NCBI GenBank assembly: GCA_039096225.1
Contig: JBBPEB010000014.1
Location: forward strand, 756,501 to 820,500
Length of the DNA: 64,000 bases
Origin: Blastocystis sp. Blastoise
Taxonomy: Eukaryota > Sar > Bigyra > Opalinata > Blastocystidae
Reading direction: 5' to 3'
Position numbers and translations under genes: made by a program. The notes beneath the pieces are model-generated. The model saw only the letters and a program-made list of their open reading frames with translations, searched no databases and was not told the origin of the DNA. Position 1 is the stretch's first letter, and the number at the start of each line of letters is the position of its first letter. This document shows positions 31,700 through 44,600 of the stretch, piece by piece.

Positions 31700-33217
31700 T
31701 ATTTATGTTGATGTCTTATCATATACACATTGTTTTGTTCAATAAATATATATAATTATTTGTTGTATATATCTGTATATACATAATTAATTATGTTTGA
31801 AAAAATAGAATCATATTAAATTGGTCACTTTTTCTATATATGTTAAAAGGTCAATTAGTATTATATATATAAAATGTCATAATATAACGAATTTTCTGTA
31901 TATTCAAACTTGAATATAAAAGATAAAATATTATCTCTTATATAGATATCTATTTTTTATATACTTGCTATAAAGACATTTTTAATAATATATAGATAAA
32001 AATTAATTTTAGATAGGTTAAACAATTATCATAACTAATACTATTTCTGTTGTTTCATTGAATACAATATAAAACAATACAAAAGAATAAAATGAGATAT
32101 AGCGACAAAAAGTAGGCAATAAAAACATTAGATACAAGATTAAAATAGAATTAAAAAAATAAACTATCAAATATAAATGTTTTATGATACAAAAATTTTT
32201 TTGGAACTAGTTTATAAATGTAGGTTTGAATAGAACATCAATTATCTTATAGATGAAATAAGCGGCTCCATTAGCGTTGTTGTTCATTATAATACAATAT
32301 ACGAAGTTGAAATGCTTTTGATATTTTAAATTTATAATAAATTATGAGTAAAACTATAAAATAAAATGAAAATGAATTATTTGAAAAACTGGAAATAAAA
32401 ACTGGACTTATTCTATTTCTCTTTATAGAGTTTTTTGTTCATTAAAAACTGTTTTACTATTCTCTTTCCACTATTAAGAATCAAATATATGTCAAAACTG
32501 TATAATATATCTGAAGATAATATAAAATAAAACTTAATAAAAAAACTAACAGTTCAGGTTTAGTTTCAGAATGAGTTTTTTTATCTTCATCTATAACTAT
32601 GATTTGATCAATATGAGATATATCATAATCAAAGTTTCATTTTAATCATAAACATGATATGTTTGTAAAGAAATTGTTGTCCAATGAGACAAATTGTTTA
32701 ATTCAGGAAAGAAATTTGGATACTTTACATACTACATGGTCATAACAATTTCGTGGTTTTTTATACATACTAATTAATACTTTCGAGGTGTTATCTACTC
32801 ACCTTTTAAATGAAAATGTCAAATTGTTTCATAATTATGTTATGCTTTTTGTTATGAAGATAGAGCATGTTTTAATTCAAGAGATATGTTTATTATGAAT
32901 AAAATAAATAATAAAATAGGAAACAACGAGAAAACAAAACAAAATTGCGAAGTTCGTACTGAAGAGTAAAAAAGTATAAAGAGATTTAAATAAAACATCA
33001 AACAATAAGTTAATTTTTAAAAAAGAAAACAAAATCTGATAGCATAAATGATAATAATATTAAAAGAATAAGGCAATAAGTATATATACACTATATTTAA
33101 AAATATATTTGAAGAATAACGAAATAATTTGTATAAAAAAAATCAAGTAAAAAAAAAGTATAAAAATTACTCCACTATTGATATATATATAGATAGAAGA
33201 AAAAAAAAGGAATAAAA
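31700..33217. other. Long convergent spacer with possible small minus-strand exons
   Basis: About 1.5 kb lie between the ends of DENND4 (plus) and the bHLH gene (minus). Most is AT-rich with nothing recognisable. Two short minus-strand open segments look more coding-like than their surroundings: 32207-32287 and about 32550-32636. They are treated separately as low-confidence items. Confidence 0.5.
32207..32287 (-). CDS. Possible 26-codon micro-ORF or terminal exon
   Basis: The minus-strand frame begins MNNNANGAAYFIYK and ends FKPTFIN, with TAG at 32209-32207. It has C-ending codons (AAC, GCC, TTC, ATC) and a small GC-richer island unlike the spacer. The segment YFIYKIIDVLF is hydrophobic. 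No family was recognised. It may be the last exon of a small gene whose other exons, perhaps near 32550-32636 ('IIVIDEDKKTHSETKPEL'), I could not join with confidence. It could equally be chance. Confidence 0.25.
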   Translation of the reverse strand: MNNNANGAAYFIYKIIDVLFKPTFIN

Positions 33218-35325
33218 TTATTGGTTTTGCAATGTTTTCTCGACATTTAGAGTAAGAGGGAAAGAGGGTATATTAAATCTTTTTTCAGATAAGGAAGAAG
33301 AGAAGACTTTCGCAGTCATAGGAAGAGGTTGTGTATAAGAATTATCATTTGTACTAGTAGCACCATTATTATTAATATTATTATTAGTATTAATATTGTT
33401 ATTGCTATTATTGCTATTATTAGCATTATTATTTATATTGTTATTGTTATTATTGCTATTATTATTGCTATTATTGCTATTATTGCTATTATTATTAATA
33501 TTATTTATGTTTGTAGAAGAAGAAGAGAGAGGATGAGGAAGAGGATTTGGTATAATATCCGAAGGATTTGATATAGATGTTTGTTCTGATGATGGCATAT
33601 AGTAAGAAGAAGAAGAATTATAATAGTTTGAATCTGTAGAATACTCAGTTTGTGAATTATCCATATTTCCTTGGTTATTTGTTTGAGTTGGATTCATCAT
33701 ATAATTAGTACTATCTGTATCTTGTCCTGAAATAGGGAATGAATAATGAAGAGGATTATAAGCAGAAGGATCTTCATATTGATTTGCAGGAGTAGTAAAA
33801 GTAGGAATTTGAAATCCTTCTTTATGTATACCATGACTCGTTACAGGAAGAAGAGATAAAGTCATTAGTGTATAATTACCGTTTACATCCGTTATATTAC
33901 CAAGGATAGTTAAACAACGTAATGGCTAGATAATATAGAGTTATAATAAAATAAATATATTAATAAAAATAAATATATTAATAATTATATTAACAAATAT
34001 ATTATTAAAAAAGAATACTATATCACAAAAAGCATAAATATTTATAAATAAAATTTAATAATATATATATATATATATACAGCAGCAGCTCCTCGTTTAT
34101 AAGTAGCTACAAAAGATCGAGTAGTTTTACGTTTCAAATTAGCAAGATGAGTGATTTCACTATATATAGAATATAGTTAGTTTTGATTAGTAATAAGGAA
34201 TAATAAAATAAATAAAAAATAATAATAATAATAATTCTACAAAATATATAAAAAAAAAATAATAATAATTAGAATAAAATATTTTGATACCTCCATAACA
34301 ATGGCATATCATTTTCAGCAGCCATTTCGAACATATTACTACTTCTAAGGCTTTCAGGATTACTAAAGCAGAAATGCCTATAAATGTAATATATAGTTTA
34401 TATATATTGTAAAAAAGTAATGAATAATAATAATATACTTATAGAATTGTTTATTTCCCTTAATAAATTCTCCTGTTTCAATATTAACAACAACAGAAGA
34501 AATACTACTATATGTCCATACCGATTTATAATCGACACTCTCAGAGATACCATCGCTATTATTCTCTTTCTCACGATCCTCTTTTGTCTGTTGGGTAGGA
34601 ATTATACTCTGGATCTCTATAGATTAAGAATCATAATATGAAGAAGAAGAAGAAAAAAAAAAATAAGATACAATCATAATTTTTATTCATAACAATGAAA
34701 ATAAGTTAAAAGAATAGCAAATAATATAAAAAAAAACATAATAATAAACATAATAAACATAATAAACATAATAAACATAAAATAATATTATATACGTCCA
34801 TATTTGCAGGATAAACGATCTCTTTCGATAAGTAGTTGTTTTATATAAATAACAGAACTTTCTAATATAGACACTTTATCTTTCTTATGAATAATACCAT
34901 CTTTCTATATACAAATGACATAGATACTATTAAGAACAAATATTCTTTTTGTATATTTATTTTAAAAAAATAAAAATAGGCAAGCAATTTATGTTTCATG
35001 CAATTGTTTATCGCAAATTAACTATGTCTAGGAATATATACATCTAATAAATCTTTAATTTCATCAATTGTGTCGTTGATTTTCTTGACTCGTCGCTTCT
35101 CAGCTTCGTTATGATTTGTTTTTCGTTTAGTTTCTCTTCCAGTTTCTGGACTCGATAATGACGATGATAAACCAACACTCTGAGCGTGTTGATAGAAATC
35201 CGCTAAATAAAAAATATATAAATAGTAGTGAACTAACATCATCTGATGTTATGGCAAGAGTAAGGATAGTGTATGCAAGTTAAATATAGATAGAAATACC
35301 TGGAAATGCACTTGGATTAAACATT
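33218..35325 (-). CDS. bHLH transcription factor with PAS-like region
   Basis: A DNA-binding regulator. The ATG at 35325 gives 'MFNPSAFP', spliced to 'DFYQHAQSVGLSSSLSSPE'. The basic helix-loop-helix follows: 'KRKTNHNEAEKRRVKKIN' (basic and helix 1), 'DEIKDLLD', a loop interrupted by an intron, then helix 2 'KDKVSILESSVIYIKQLLIE'. Downstream exons ('SSISSVVVNIETGEFIKGNK', 'FCFSNPESLRSSNMFEMAAE', 'RKTTRSFVATYKRGAAAP', 'LTILGNITDVNGNYTLMTLS') have the spacing and sheet-rich pattern of a PAS fold, though without a diagnostic motif I can see. The C-terminus is Asn/Ser/Pro-rich with a poly-Asn run at about 33353-33510 and ends TAA at 33220-33218. The bHLH call is firm; the PAS call is an inference. 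At the basic position that is Arg in CACGTG binders this protein has Val. Confidence 0.8.
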
Positions 35326-36595
35326 ACGTATCGTTAGTGAGTTTGAATATAATAAAATAGGTTAGTGTTCACCACAGAGAAAACGAATCTTATTGAATTA
35401 TATTGGATAAATAATAAGACGCTTCAAATTTACTTTGTTCGTTATTATCCAAAAACAAGTTTAATTTTTTTAAGACGATGATTCCCTTTTCTCAGCATAC
35501 TTCAGCGGAAAGCAATAAATAAAAAAGTCGAATTTTCATGATTATTCTTTTTTAATTTTTTAAATGATGCATTAATGTGTTTCTATGTTGAATTGAAGTT
35601 TTTTAAGCGTTTCAAAAATATGTTAATTGAATTTGTATTCATAGAAGATATATTTGAAATGTGTTTACTAAAATTTTTTTCCATTTTTTTGTATTTTCTC
35701 TAGATGTACATTTAAAGAATCAGTTGAACATACATTAAATAATCAGTGACAAATTATAAATATTAAAATTATATAATTTAAATCGTAAATCTTCTATTTT
35801 TCATAAATTCGCTTCCAAATACTGTTTTACAAGCTTTATTCCATTTATAGATCTGATGTTATGTCTTTTCTGCATAGACTAGTTAAATTTTTGATACTCT
35901 GTTATAAGTTATAAAACAAATGAAACCAATTGTCTTTTAATGAGTAACATTGTTAACTTTAAAATTATGTATATCCGTTAATAGAGTTATCATGACCTTA
36001 TATCTTATTATTTCACAAATAAATATTGATAGTAACATATCGAAATTATGTTTTTCATGTTTCAATGTTTCTTTTTCTCAAAAAAGACATATAAAATTTA
36101 GTATTTTTGTTTATAAAAATGAATTTGTGACTCTATCGTTATCAGATTTAGTAAAATAATTATATTACTCTTAAAAAGCAAACACATTTCATACACATTT
36201 TTCTATATCTATAGATATATCAACAAAACAATATTCTATATACATGGATCATGAATAGAAATGTCTATACCATGAAAAAAATAAGAAAACTAGTTAATAT
36301 AACAAGAATTGTATTCCAAATAAGAAATAAGATAATTTAAATAAATAAAAACACCAAAAGAAAAACGGCTTGTTAAAAAAAAAAGTATATATATAAATCA
36401 ATATGAATAATTCAAATGACAAATATTGAATAGAATAGAAGTGATAATAGAGAAAATATGAGAATAATTTGTCATATTATAGAATTGAAAATAAAATAAA
36501 TAAATATATAATTAATAGAATACAAAGAAAGAATTAGCTAACAATTTAAAAAAAAAAATTATAAAAAATAATACTATTAATATTAATAATAAAGT
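35326..36595. other. Upstream region of the bHLH gene and 3' flank of RAB11
   Basis: A 1.27-kb AT-rich spacer between two minus-strand genes. A plus-strand frame at 35950-36159 has no family match and lacks the composition of local exons. No RNA gene was recognised. Confidence 0.55.
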
Positions 36596-37621
36596 TTAAC
36601 AACATTTTTTACCATCTTGATTCTTAGTTGGTTCTGTTTTTAGTACAATAGGCGAGGACTGGACAGGAAGAGAAGTTAGAGCTTTCTTATCTTTTTGCAT
36701 ATGAGATACAGAGATCTTTTCATAAATAGCTATATAGACAAATATAATAATTCATAATAAGTATATATATATAATATCAAAGAAAAAAAAAAAAATTATA
36801 TATGTATAGGATATCGATAAACGAATAAATATTTATATACCTTTAAGAATAGTTTGGAAAGCATCAACAACACCTGTTGAATCATAAGCAGAAGTTTCAA
36901 TAAATGCCATGCCATTCTTTTCAGCATAAGCAATAGCTTCTTCTTGAGTAACAGCTCTTTGATTCTTTAAATCACATTTATTACCAACCTATATATATAT
37001 GTAGTATATAAGAGAAATTAGAGAATATTTAAATAGATGTTTAAAAGAATACAGTATAGAATAATATATATTAGAATAATAAAACACAATATCAGAATAT
37101 ATATAATTATCAAAATAATTAACAAAAAAAAAACTTAAAAATTAAAAAAAAATACAAGCATAACAACAATATCAGGTTCAGAATGTTGTTTTAATTCTCT
37201 AAGCCATTCTTCAACATTTTCAAATGATCCATGATGAGAAATATCATAAACAACTAAAGCACCAACAGCTCCACGATAATATCTATATAAATAAAGAATG
37301 AAAAAAAAGCAAGAAATAGCATTAATATGAATACGCGCTTGTAATTGCTCTGAAACGTTCTTGACCAGCTATAGATAAAGAAATAGAAGAAACTAAAATA
37401 AAAAGTATACCAGTATCCCAAATTTGAGCTTTAATTTTCTTTTTGTCTACAGTCATACATTTACTAGCAAACTCTACACCAACAGTTGCTTTGGCTTCCA
37501 ATGAAAATTGATTCTTAGTAAATCTAGATAAAATACAAGTCTTGCCTACACCGGAATCACCAATTAAGACAACTTTGTATAAATAGTCATAAATATCTTC
37601 AACAGGAATTTCAGGATCCAT
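36596..37621 (-). CDS. RAB11: Small GTPase Rab11
   Basis: Rab11 controls recycling endosomes and post-Golgi transport. The ATG at 37621 begins '[20 protein letters not shown]', the Rab11-style 'YDYLxKVVLIGD' start. The G1 motif is GDSGVGKT; the effector region '[16 protein letters not shown]' carries the switch I Thr; G3 is WDTAGQERF (split by a 42-nt intron after WDT); G4 is GNKCDLK; G5 is ETSA. The RabF element '[19 protein letters not shown]' is typical. The C-terminus ends 'KNQDGKKCC', a dicysteine prenylation signal, with TAA at 36598-36596. Coding exons are separated by four or five short introns. Rab10 or Rab14 are less likely, given '[17 protein letters not shown]' and 'TVGVEFASK'. 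It is divergent from the Cwc2 gene over 1.17 kb. Confidence 0.93.
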
Positions 37622-38789
37622 ATTTAAAAACAACAATAATGATTAAAAACAGAATGATTTTCAATTTTTAACTTTTTGTCGCCCATTTACGGCAAATTCT
37701 CTTTCCAAAAGAAAAAATGTTTTATTCATGGGGATTCATGAAATCATTACTTTAATTTTGTGTTTTTCGATTCATGGTTCCTTTTACTAATTTCATCAAA
37801 CTAATATGGAATAAAAACAAATAAACATAAATTATTATTGTAAAGATTCTTGACATAAAAAATCTTTTCGTCTTAACTAAGAACATAAAAAAATGGAAGA
37901 AAACTGATTCTAACATTTTGTGTAATTCATTGTTTGATTGATTTATAGACTCTTATTAATTAAAAGAAAGACACATAACATTCTATTTTTTTATAATAAG
38001 CGAATTCAATCTAAAAATCTGTCAATAATTTTCTTTGAATACGTTATTCACTGTCAAGGACATATCACTAGAATACTTTCCAGTATAATTAACAAATATA
38101 ATTGATTTCTTTTAGGTTACAAAAACATCTTCAATTTCAATAGGCATTAAAATAGTTTTTCCATCATATAAAAAGATCAAGTTATTACTTACACATAGAT
38201 ACAAACACTAATGATAAGAAAATAGATAAAAACAGTGAATAACAACTGTTTTTTGCTGTGAAACTATTTTCCATGATTAAAACTATAAGAAAAGCGAAAT
38301 TCTATTTTAAATTTGTGAAAATATATTCCTATAATAATTTGCTCAGTACTCTTCTGTTATGTATTTATTATTCGTTATTCATATATATTTGATGTTTTAG
38401 CATACTATCAGTATAACAAAAGTGACTATTTCGATTATTATTATTTTTACTTTAATGAAGTTTTTATCGCTTTTAACTATAACTAATAGATTATTATAAA
38501 CCATTCATATACTAAAAATCAGTTTTTTATCTTGCTTACATACTATATTGAATTGATAGTTTTAAAAAATACTTCTTTTTCTGATTTATAAAGAACAGGA
38601 GTATACATATAGAATAGTTTTAAGCAGACAAATAATTAAAAAAACATTTTTAAAACAATAAAAATGCTATTTATAACAAAAACAAAAACGAATTTTTTCA
38701 CCAGTTCTAACTACTAGCTTATAATTGCTGATTTTTTTATTATTTGAAGAATTTTCATTTTTATTTTATTTTATTAGTCTTTCAGGAAG
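37622..38789. other. Divergent spacer between RAB11 and CWC2, with small minus-strand ORFs
   Basis: Most is AT-rich. Around 38000-38280 the minus strand has short open segments that look protein-like: a 29-codon ORF with ATG at 38274 and a hydrophobic core (stop at 38187-38185), and an overlapping frame at 38112-38207 containing 'NNLIFLYDGKTILMPIEIED'. I could not assemble them into a gene. They may be exons of a small unrecognised gene, a decayed copy, or chance. Confidence 0.4.
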
Positions 38790-39990
38790 ATGTCTAAATC
38801 AAGCAGATATGATTCAAACAAGCAGGTTCAGGGTATTCTGAAGCAAGCTCCACATAAGCAGTTACCTGTATATACATTTTTTATCATTATTAAAAATTAT
38901 CTCTATATTTTTTTTAATTATTAGAAATATTCAACATATCTTTTAGGTGGGAACTGCTGGTCCTGTTGGTGCATCGTTTGCAGTAATAGAAAAGAATTGG
39001 ATTTGTCCTATTTGTAAAACTGAGAATTTCTCAACAAGAAATTATTGTTTCCGTTGTAGAACCAAAAAGCCTGATGAGGGAGGTGGTTTAGTTATGAGTG
39101 AAGCGCTTTTAAAAGATCAAGTATGTCACTTTTATCTATTTTTATTTATTAAATTCATGTTTGAATAATGTATATCTATGTGTATTAATATAGGCTGGAG
39201 AAGGAAGTGCTTGGCGTGAAGCAATTGATCCCAAAACAACATTATTATATTATTTCAATACCATTACGGGTCAAACCCAGTGGCAACGTCCTGCAGAAAT
39301 GGGTGCTGCTCCTACAGGAACAGGTTGGTATGGTCGTGGTGCTGCAGGTAATGAGTTAGTCTTTGCATATGAAAAGCAAAATGTACAATTTCTTCAACGA
39401 CCTGCTAGAAAACAAGCGGAAACAATTGAAGCACAACATACTCAACGATTAGAAGGTGCTAATGAATATAATATTTGGTATGTAGTTGTTTATTTATCCA
39501 TATATTAAAAATATATATTATATATATATTATTTCTACTTTATTAAAAATGTAGAATATATTATTATTATTATTATTATAATCTCTATAGGTATCATCGT
39601 TGGCAAGGAGATGCTTGGGATTTTGGTTTAGAAAAAGGTGAGCCTGCAGCCACTCGTTGTAACGTAGCTGATGACGCAGGGTATACAAAGGCAGATAAAG
39701 AATCAGTAAAAGGAAAACAATGTTATTTTTGTATACATTTTGCAAGAGGCTGTTGTGCTAAAGGAAGTAAATGTGATTATTATCATAGGTATATTATTAT
39801 ATATTATTTATTATTATTTATTTTATTATATTATGTTTTTTTTTATTTATTATATGTTTATATTTATTATATATATATTTATTATATATATATAGAATTC
39901 CTATTCCATCAGATATGGCTAAAATTGATTTATCTCACGATTGTTTTGGAAGAGAACGATTTGGAAAACATAGAGATGATATGGGTGGAA

Positions 39991-40023
<33 letters not shown>

Positions 40024-41017
40024 TTATTTATTTTGTCTATGTAATATATAAAATAAAAATAATTATATATATTTATCATAATCTTATATAGTTGGTTCAT
40101 TTGAAAGTGATTGTAGAACATTATATGTGGCAGGATTAGATACAAAGAATGGCACAAATCTTCAAGAGATTATTACTCGTCATTTTAGTGAATTTGGTGA
40201 AGTAGAACAAGTGAATGTTATTTATAGACTTAGTATTGCTTTTGTTCGATTTAGAATGAGATGCTCAGCTGAATTTGCTAAAGTATATTATTTATTTATT
40301 TATTTATTTTATTTTATTTATTTATTTATTTATTTATTCTATTTTTATTTTATTTTATATATATCATATATATATTTATATATAATATACATATATGTAT
40401 ATTACAATATTTTTCTTTATATACAGGTAGCTATGGCAAATCAAGCTTTAGATGAAGAGGAAGTGTTAAATATTCGATGGGCATTTGATGATCCTAATCC
40501 TATTGCTAAAGAAGCTATAGAGAGAGCGAATAGAGATGCTTATATTGTAGGCATGCAATCTAGAGGAGTCAGGTATATATATATATATTATTTATATATT
40601 TATATATTTATATATTTATATAATAAATATATCATTTATATATTAAATATATTAAATATTAAAATATTAATAATTTTATCAATAATTTCAAATATATATT
40701 TGTATATACTCCTATATATATTATAGTTTAACAGAGGCTGGTTTTCAGTATCCTAATACTTATCACCCTGATTTAGTAGGAGGAGTATCTTCGGCAGAAG
40801 GAGATACAACAAGGGGATATAATGTAGAAACTGGACTACCCAATACAGAAATGCAATTTGAATTAGCAAAACAACAAGGATATACTGTCAAAGGTATGAA
40901 CTATTTATTCATCATTATATAATTCTTTTATTTTTTTATATTTCTAATAATGTTATGATATTAGTAAAAGACAAAATTTTGAATACTATTATTCTTAAAT
41001 CTATCTATTTTTCATTA

Positions 41018-41049
<32 letters not shown>

Positions 41050-41370
41050 GATGAAACAAGAGATACAAATAATGAATATATGCCTTATATTGTTCCTGTT
41101 ATATATCCTGAGAATGTCTATGAGCAAGCAACAGATGCTTTGGATCAAATGGAAATAATACATGAAAATGGAGAGAATAATGGTATTTATAATGAATCCA
41201 ATGGCTATCCAACTCCTGAAGATATGACTCTACAGAAAGAAGAAGAAGAAGAAAAACAAAAGAAAGCTGAACTTAATAGACAAAAATTAAGTAGTATTTT
41301 AGATTCTATTGGAAGTAAAACGGAAAATGAACAATCCAAAGAAATAGAAAGAGATGAAATGAAAGAATAA
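38790..41370 (+). CDS. CWC2: Cwc2/RBM22-type splicing factor with extra RanBP2 zinc finger and WW-like module
   Basis: Cwc2/RBM22 is a core NineTeen-complex protein that touches U6 and the catalytic centre of the spliceosome. The ATG at 38790 gives 'MSKSSRYDSNKQ'. Order: a RanBP2-type zinc finger 'WICPICKTENFSTRNYCFRC'; a WW-like module 'AWREAIDPKTTLLYYFN' then 'TGQTQWQRP'; then the Cwc2 torus and CCCH core 'YHRWQGDAWDFGLEKGEP', 'KQCYFCIHFARGCCAKGSKC' and 'DYYHRIPIPSD'; 'DCFGRERFGKHRDDMGG'; and an RRM with 'CRTLYVAGL', 'HFSEFGEVEQVNVIYRL', 'IAFVRF' and 'LNIRWAFDDPNP'. A tail with Lys/Glu-rich sequence ends TAA at 41368-41370. The CCCH-RRM core is unambiguous. Yeast Cwc2 and human RBM22 as I know them lack the first two modules, though RBM22 has its own N-terminal zinc domain. 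Confidence 0.92.
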
Positions 41371-41683
41371 TTTTTGATAATTATATTCATTTTGTTTTAT
41401 TCACAATTTTTATCTATATGTATATTATATCTTTTTATTTCATTATTTTTATCCTGTTCTATATGTTAACATTTGTTTATTGTGTGTGTATATATATTTT
41501 TAATGTTATTTTCTGTTGATTGTTAATGTTATTTATGTAGAGAATAGTTTTTTATGTAAAATAATTTATATATTATGATGCACAACAAAATAATATATAA
41601 CTTATTATATATTTTGCAAATAAAAAAAAACATGTAACGAAATGAATATAAAAAAAACTATATATAAAAGAAAATAAATAGAT
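41371..41683. other. Convergent spacer between CWC2 and TBCD
   Basis: 313 bp of T-rich then A-rich sequence, consistent with two facing 3' UTRs. No element was recognised. Confidence 0.6.
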
Positions 41684-44600
41684 TTAATATAATTTTGATT
41701 GATTAAAAAGTGTTTGAACTTGATCTCGAATAGAACGAACTGTATTAATCTTATCATTCCAATTAGTTGAAGATAATAATTCTGAAATTTCTTCAATTAT
41801 ATCACTATTACCAGTAAACTGATCGTCATATATATCAATAGAGGATAAATATAAATATAATTGCTCAGAAGTACTACGTCGAACCTAATATATATATATA
41901 TATAGAATATACAAGTTATATAAATAATAAAAATATTATATTTAAAAAAATATATATATATAAAACAGTATATATTCTTTAAATTAATAAAAAAAAAAAT
42001 CTATAAAAACATCTAATATAAAATAGATTTTAATAATTAAATATATATACAACAGGATATTGATGTCCTAAGAACCACATAAGCATCTTTATACTTCTTA
42101 TTTTACATTCTTTATAATCAAATAATTTTATATATATATCACGAATAATACATAAAGAAGGAATAGAAGAAACTTTTCCTACTTTTTTACCTAAAGAATC
42201 TAATAAAGAAACTACAATTTCATGATTTCCATGATTATTATAAATATATTCTAAATATCCTTGCTCCATAAAGAGTAATATTGTTTTTATTAAATAAGAA
42301 AATATAATATCATTAATAGCAGTATCTTTTAATAATTGAATTAAAATAATAAAAATATCTTCACCTATGTGTCCATGAATCTTCTTATCTTCATCTATGT
42401 ATTGTAAGAAAGCAGTAGTACTTGTTTCTACAATATCTAACCCAATACCTCCTAAAGAAAAGATTAATCCTTTTACTATATATTCTCTATATATATCTAT
42501 ATTCATACATTTCATTATTAAAGGTAAAGTAACAGAAGCATCTACAAAATTAATGGATATATCATTTGTAAATAAATCACATAATTGTTTATATTCAGGA
42601 ATTAAAGTAGATGATGAAAAAGGTGTATATAGAACAGATAATAAACAAAAAGATGCTTTTTCACGTGAAAAATTCAATTGTTCAGACATTTGTTTTAATA
42701 AGTATCCAATACAACAAGTAGAATGAGATAACCAATAAGATTGATAATAAGAATATATAGATGAATATTGTGTAGATAAAGCAAGTTGATCCAATAGTAT
42801 AGAGATAGATTGTATAGAGGAAGAGATACAAGAACCATTTAATTGATTTTGAATTGCTTGAATCATATTAGAATATTGATTGAATAATGAATTAATATAA
42901 TCTTTATGATTTTTATATACTTTATTTTGTGAATAGAAATAAAGATGTTCTGGATATAATTCACTTCCAAAAAGAGGATCAATAGTAGTATTACTATCAA
43001 ATAATAAGGATATACATTCAGGATGTAATGTATCTATAATATTTTCACGGTTATTTTCTATATCTTTTGAGTTCTTAGCTCTTCCTTCTTGAGTGATATA
43101 TTCATCACTATCAAATAGACATTGATCTTTTATATCTAATGATATATTCTCTTTATAATAGATTTGCTGATATATTAATGAATATATATAATATTCTATA
43201 GCATATTGGTTACCTTGAAGATCACAAATACATAAGTGTTTATTCAGCATTCGATAGAACATTCGAATCCCTTCCATAGCTTCTTTTCGAAGATATAAAC
43301 CAACATCTCCTCTTTCTTCTCTTGTATAATCATTAATACCTATTTCTATACTTCTCATATATATATCTAAATAATAATCACTAACATCTTTTGGTTTATA
43401 TATACATAGATGAGAAATTATACTAAATATACAATGTAAACATAATACTTTTCCATCTATATCTATAGCAGAAGATGGTTGAATATATGTTTCTAATAGA
43501 GATAATATAGAATTTAATATCTCAGAAGTTGGGAAACTATAGATACATAATTGAGATAAAACACGAGAATAGCCATGAATATTAATAGTATTTGTAGACA
43601 TAAATCCTTTTTGAATAGAATCAAGCATATTTTGAATATAAAAAGAATATAATGAAATAGTAGCGTTTTTGTTATCTGAGATTTTATTATCTGAGATATT
43701 ATTATCTGAGATATTATTATCTGAGATATTATTATCTGAGATATTATTATTATTATTATTTTCAATAATAAATTCATTATTCTTTATAACTTCATTTATA
43801 TGTTGATTATAGAGGAACCATGATAAATAATGATAACAATCAGAGACAGAGATTTGAACGGATTCCGACGGGAATAATACATTTTCTTCAAGAATATTTA
43901 ATATATCCATAATATTTGATTGTAAAGAATAAGAATAAAAATCAAGTTGAATAAATATAGAGATAAGTTGACATATATATTGACGTATATAAGCATTTCC
44001 TTGAGTTTTATAATAAGTAGAGGAACGCATTGTAGGAATAATAGAAAGCAACTATTTATATATATAATAGTATAATTAAATAGATGATACAGAAATACTT
44101 CAATATATAATATGTTAAATAATAATTTAATAATATAAACTAGCATATAATAAACTAAGTGTATAATATAATATATGATACATATTCAGAAATATACTTT
44201 ATTTTTAGTTTCATCTGAAATAGTATAATGTGTTATATATATAGATTTACATATAGAGATGATTCCTTCTAAAGATCCAATTCGTTTATATAAATACTTA
44301 TGTGTACAATTACATAAGAATGTATCCAAGATTGTTGAGAAATAGTATTCCGGATCACAAATAAAGATATTGAAAAGAGCTCCACTCGCAAGATCTCTAA
44401 CTTGTTCATCACTACTATAGATTAATGTAGTATATATATAATCTAACATAGGTTTCTGATATTCCTTATAGTGCATTATTGTTGTTAATAATATCGTATA
44501 ACTATAGATAGATGTAATCATATTTTAAAATAATTCTGTACATGATATATATATATATAGAATCAATATAAACTATATACATACCAATATTTTATATTAG

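Noticed and set aside
43255-43275. TTCGAATCCC resembling a tRNA B box
   Set aside because: It is coding sequence in the TBCD long exon, with no A box or cloverleaf around it.
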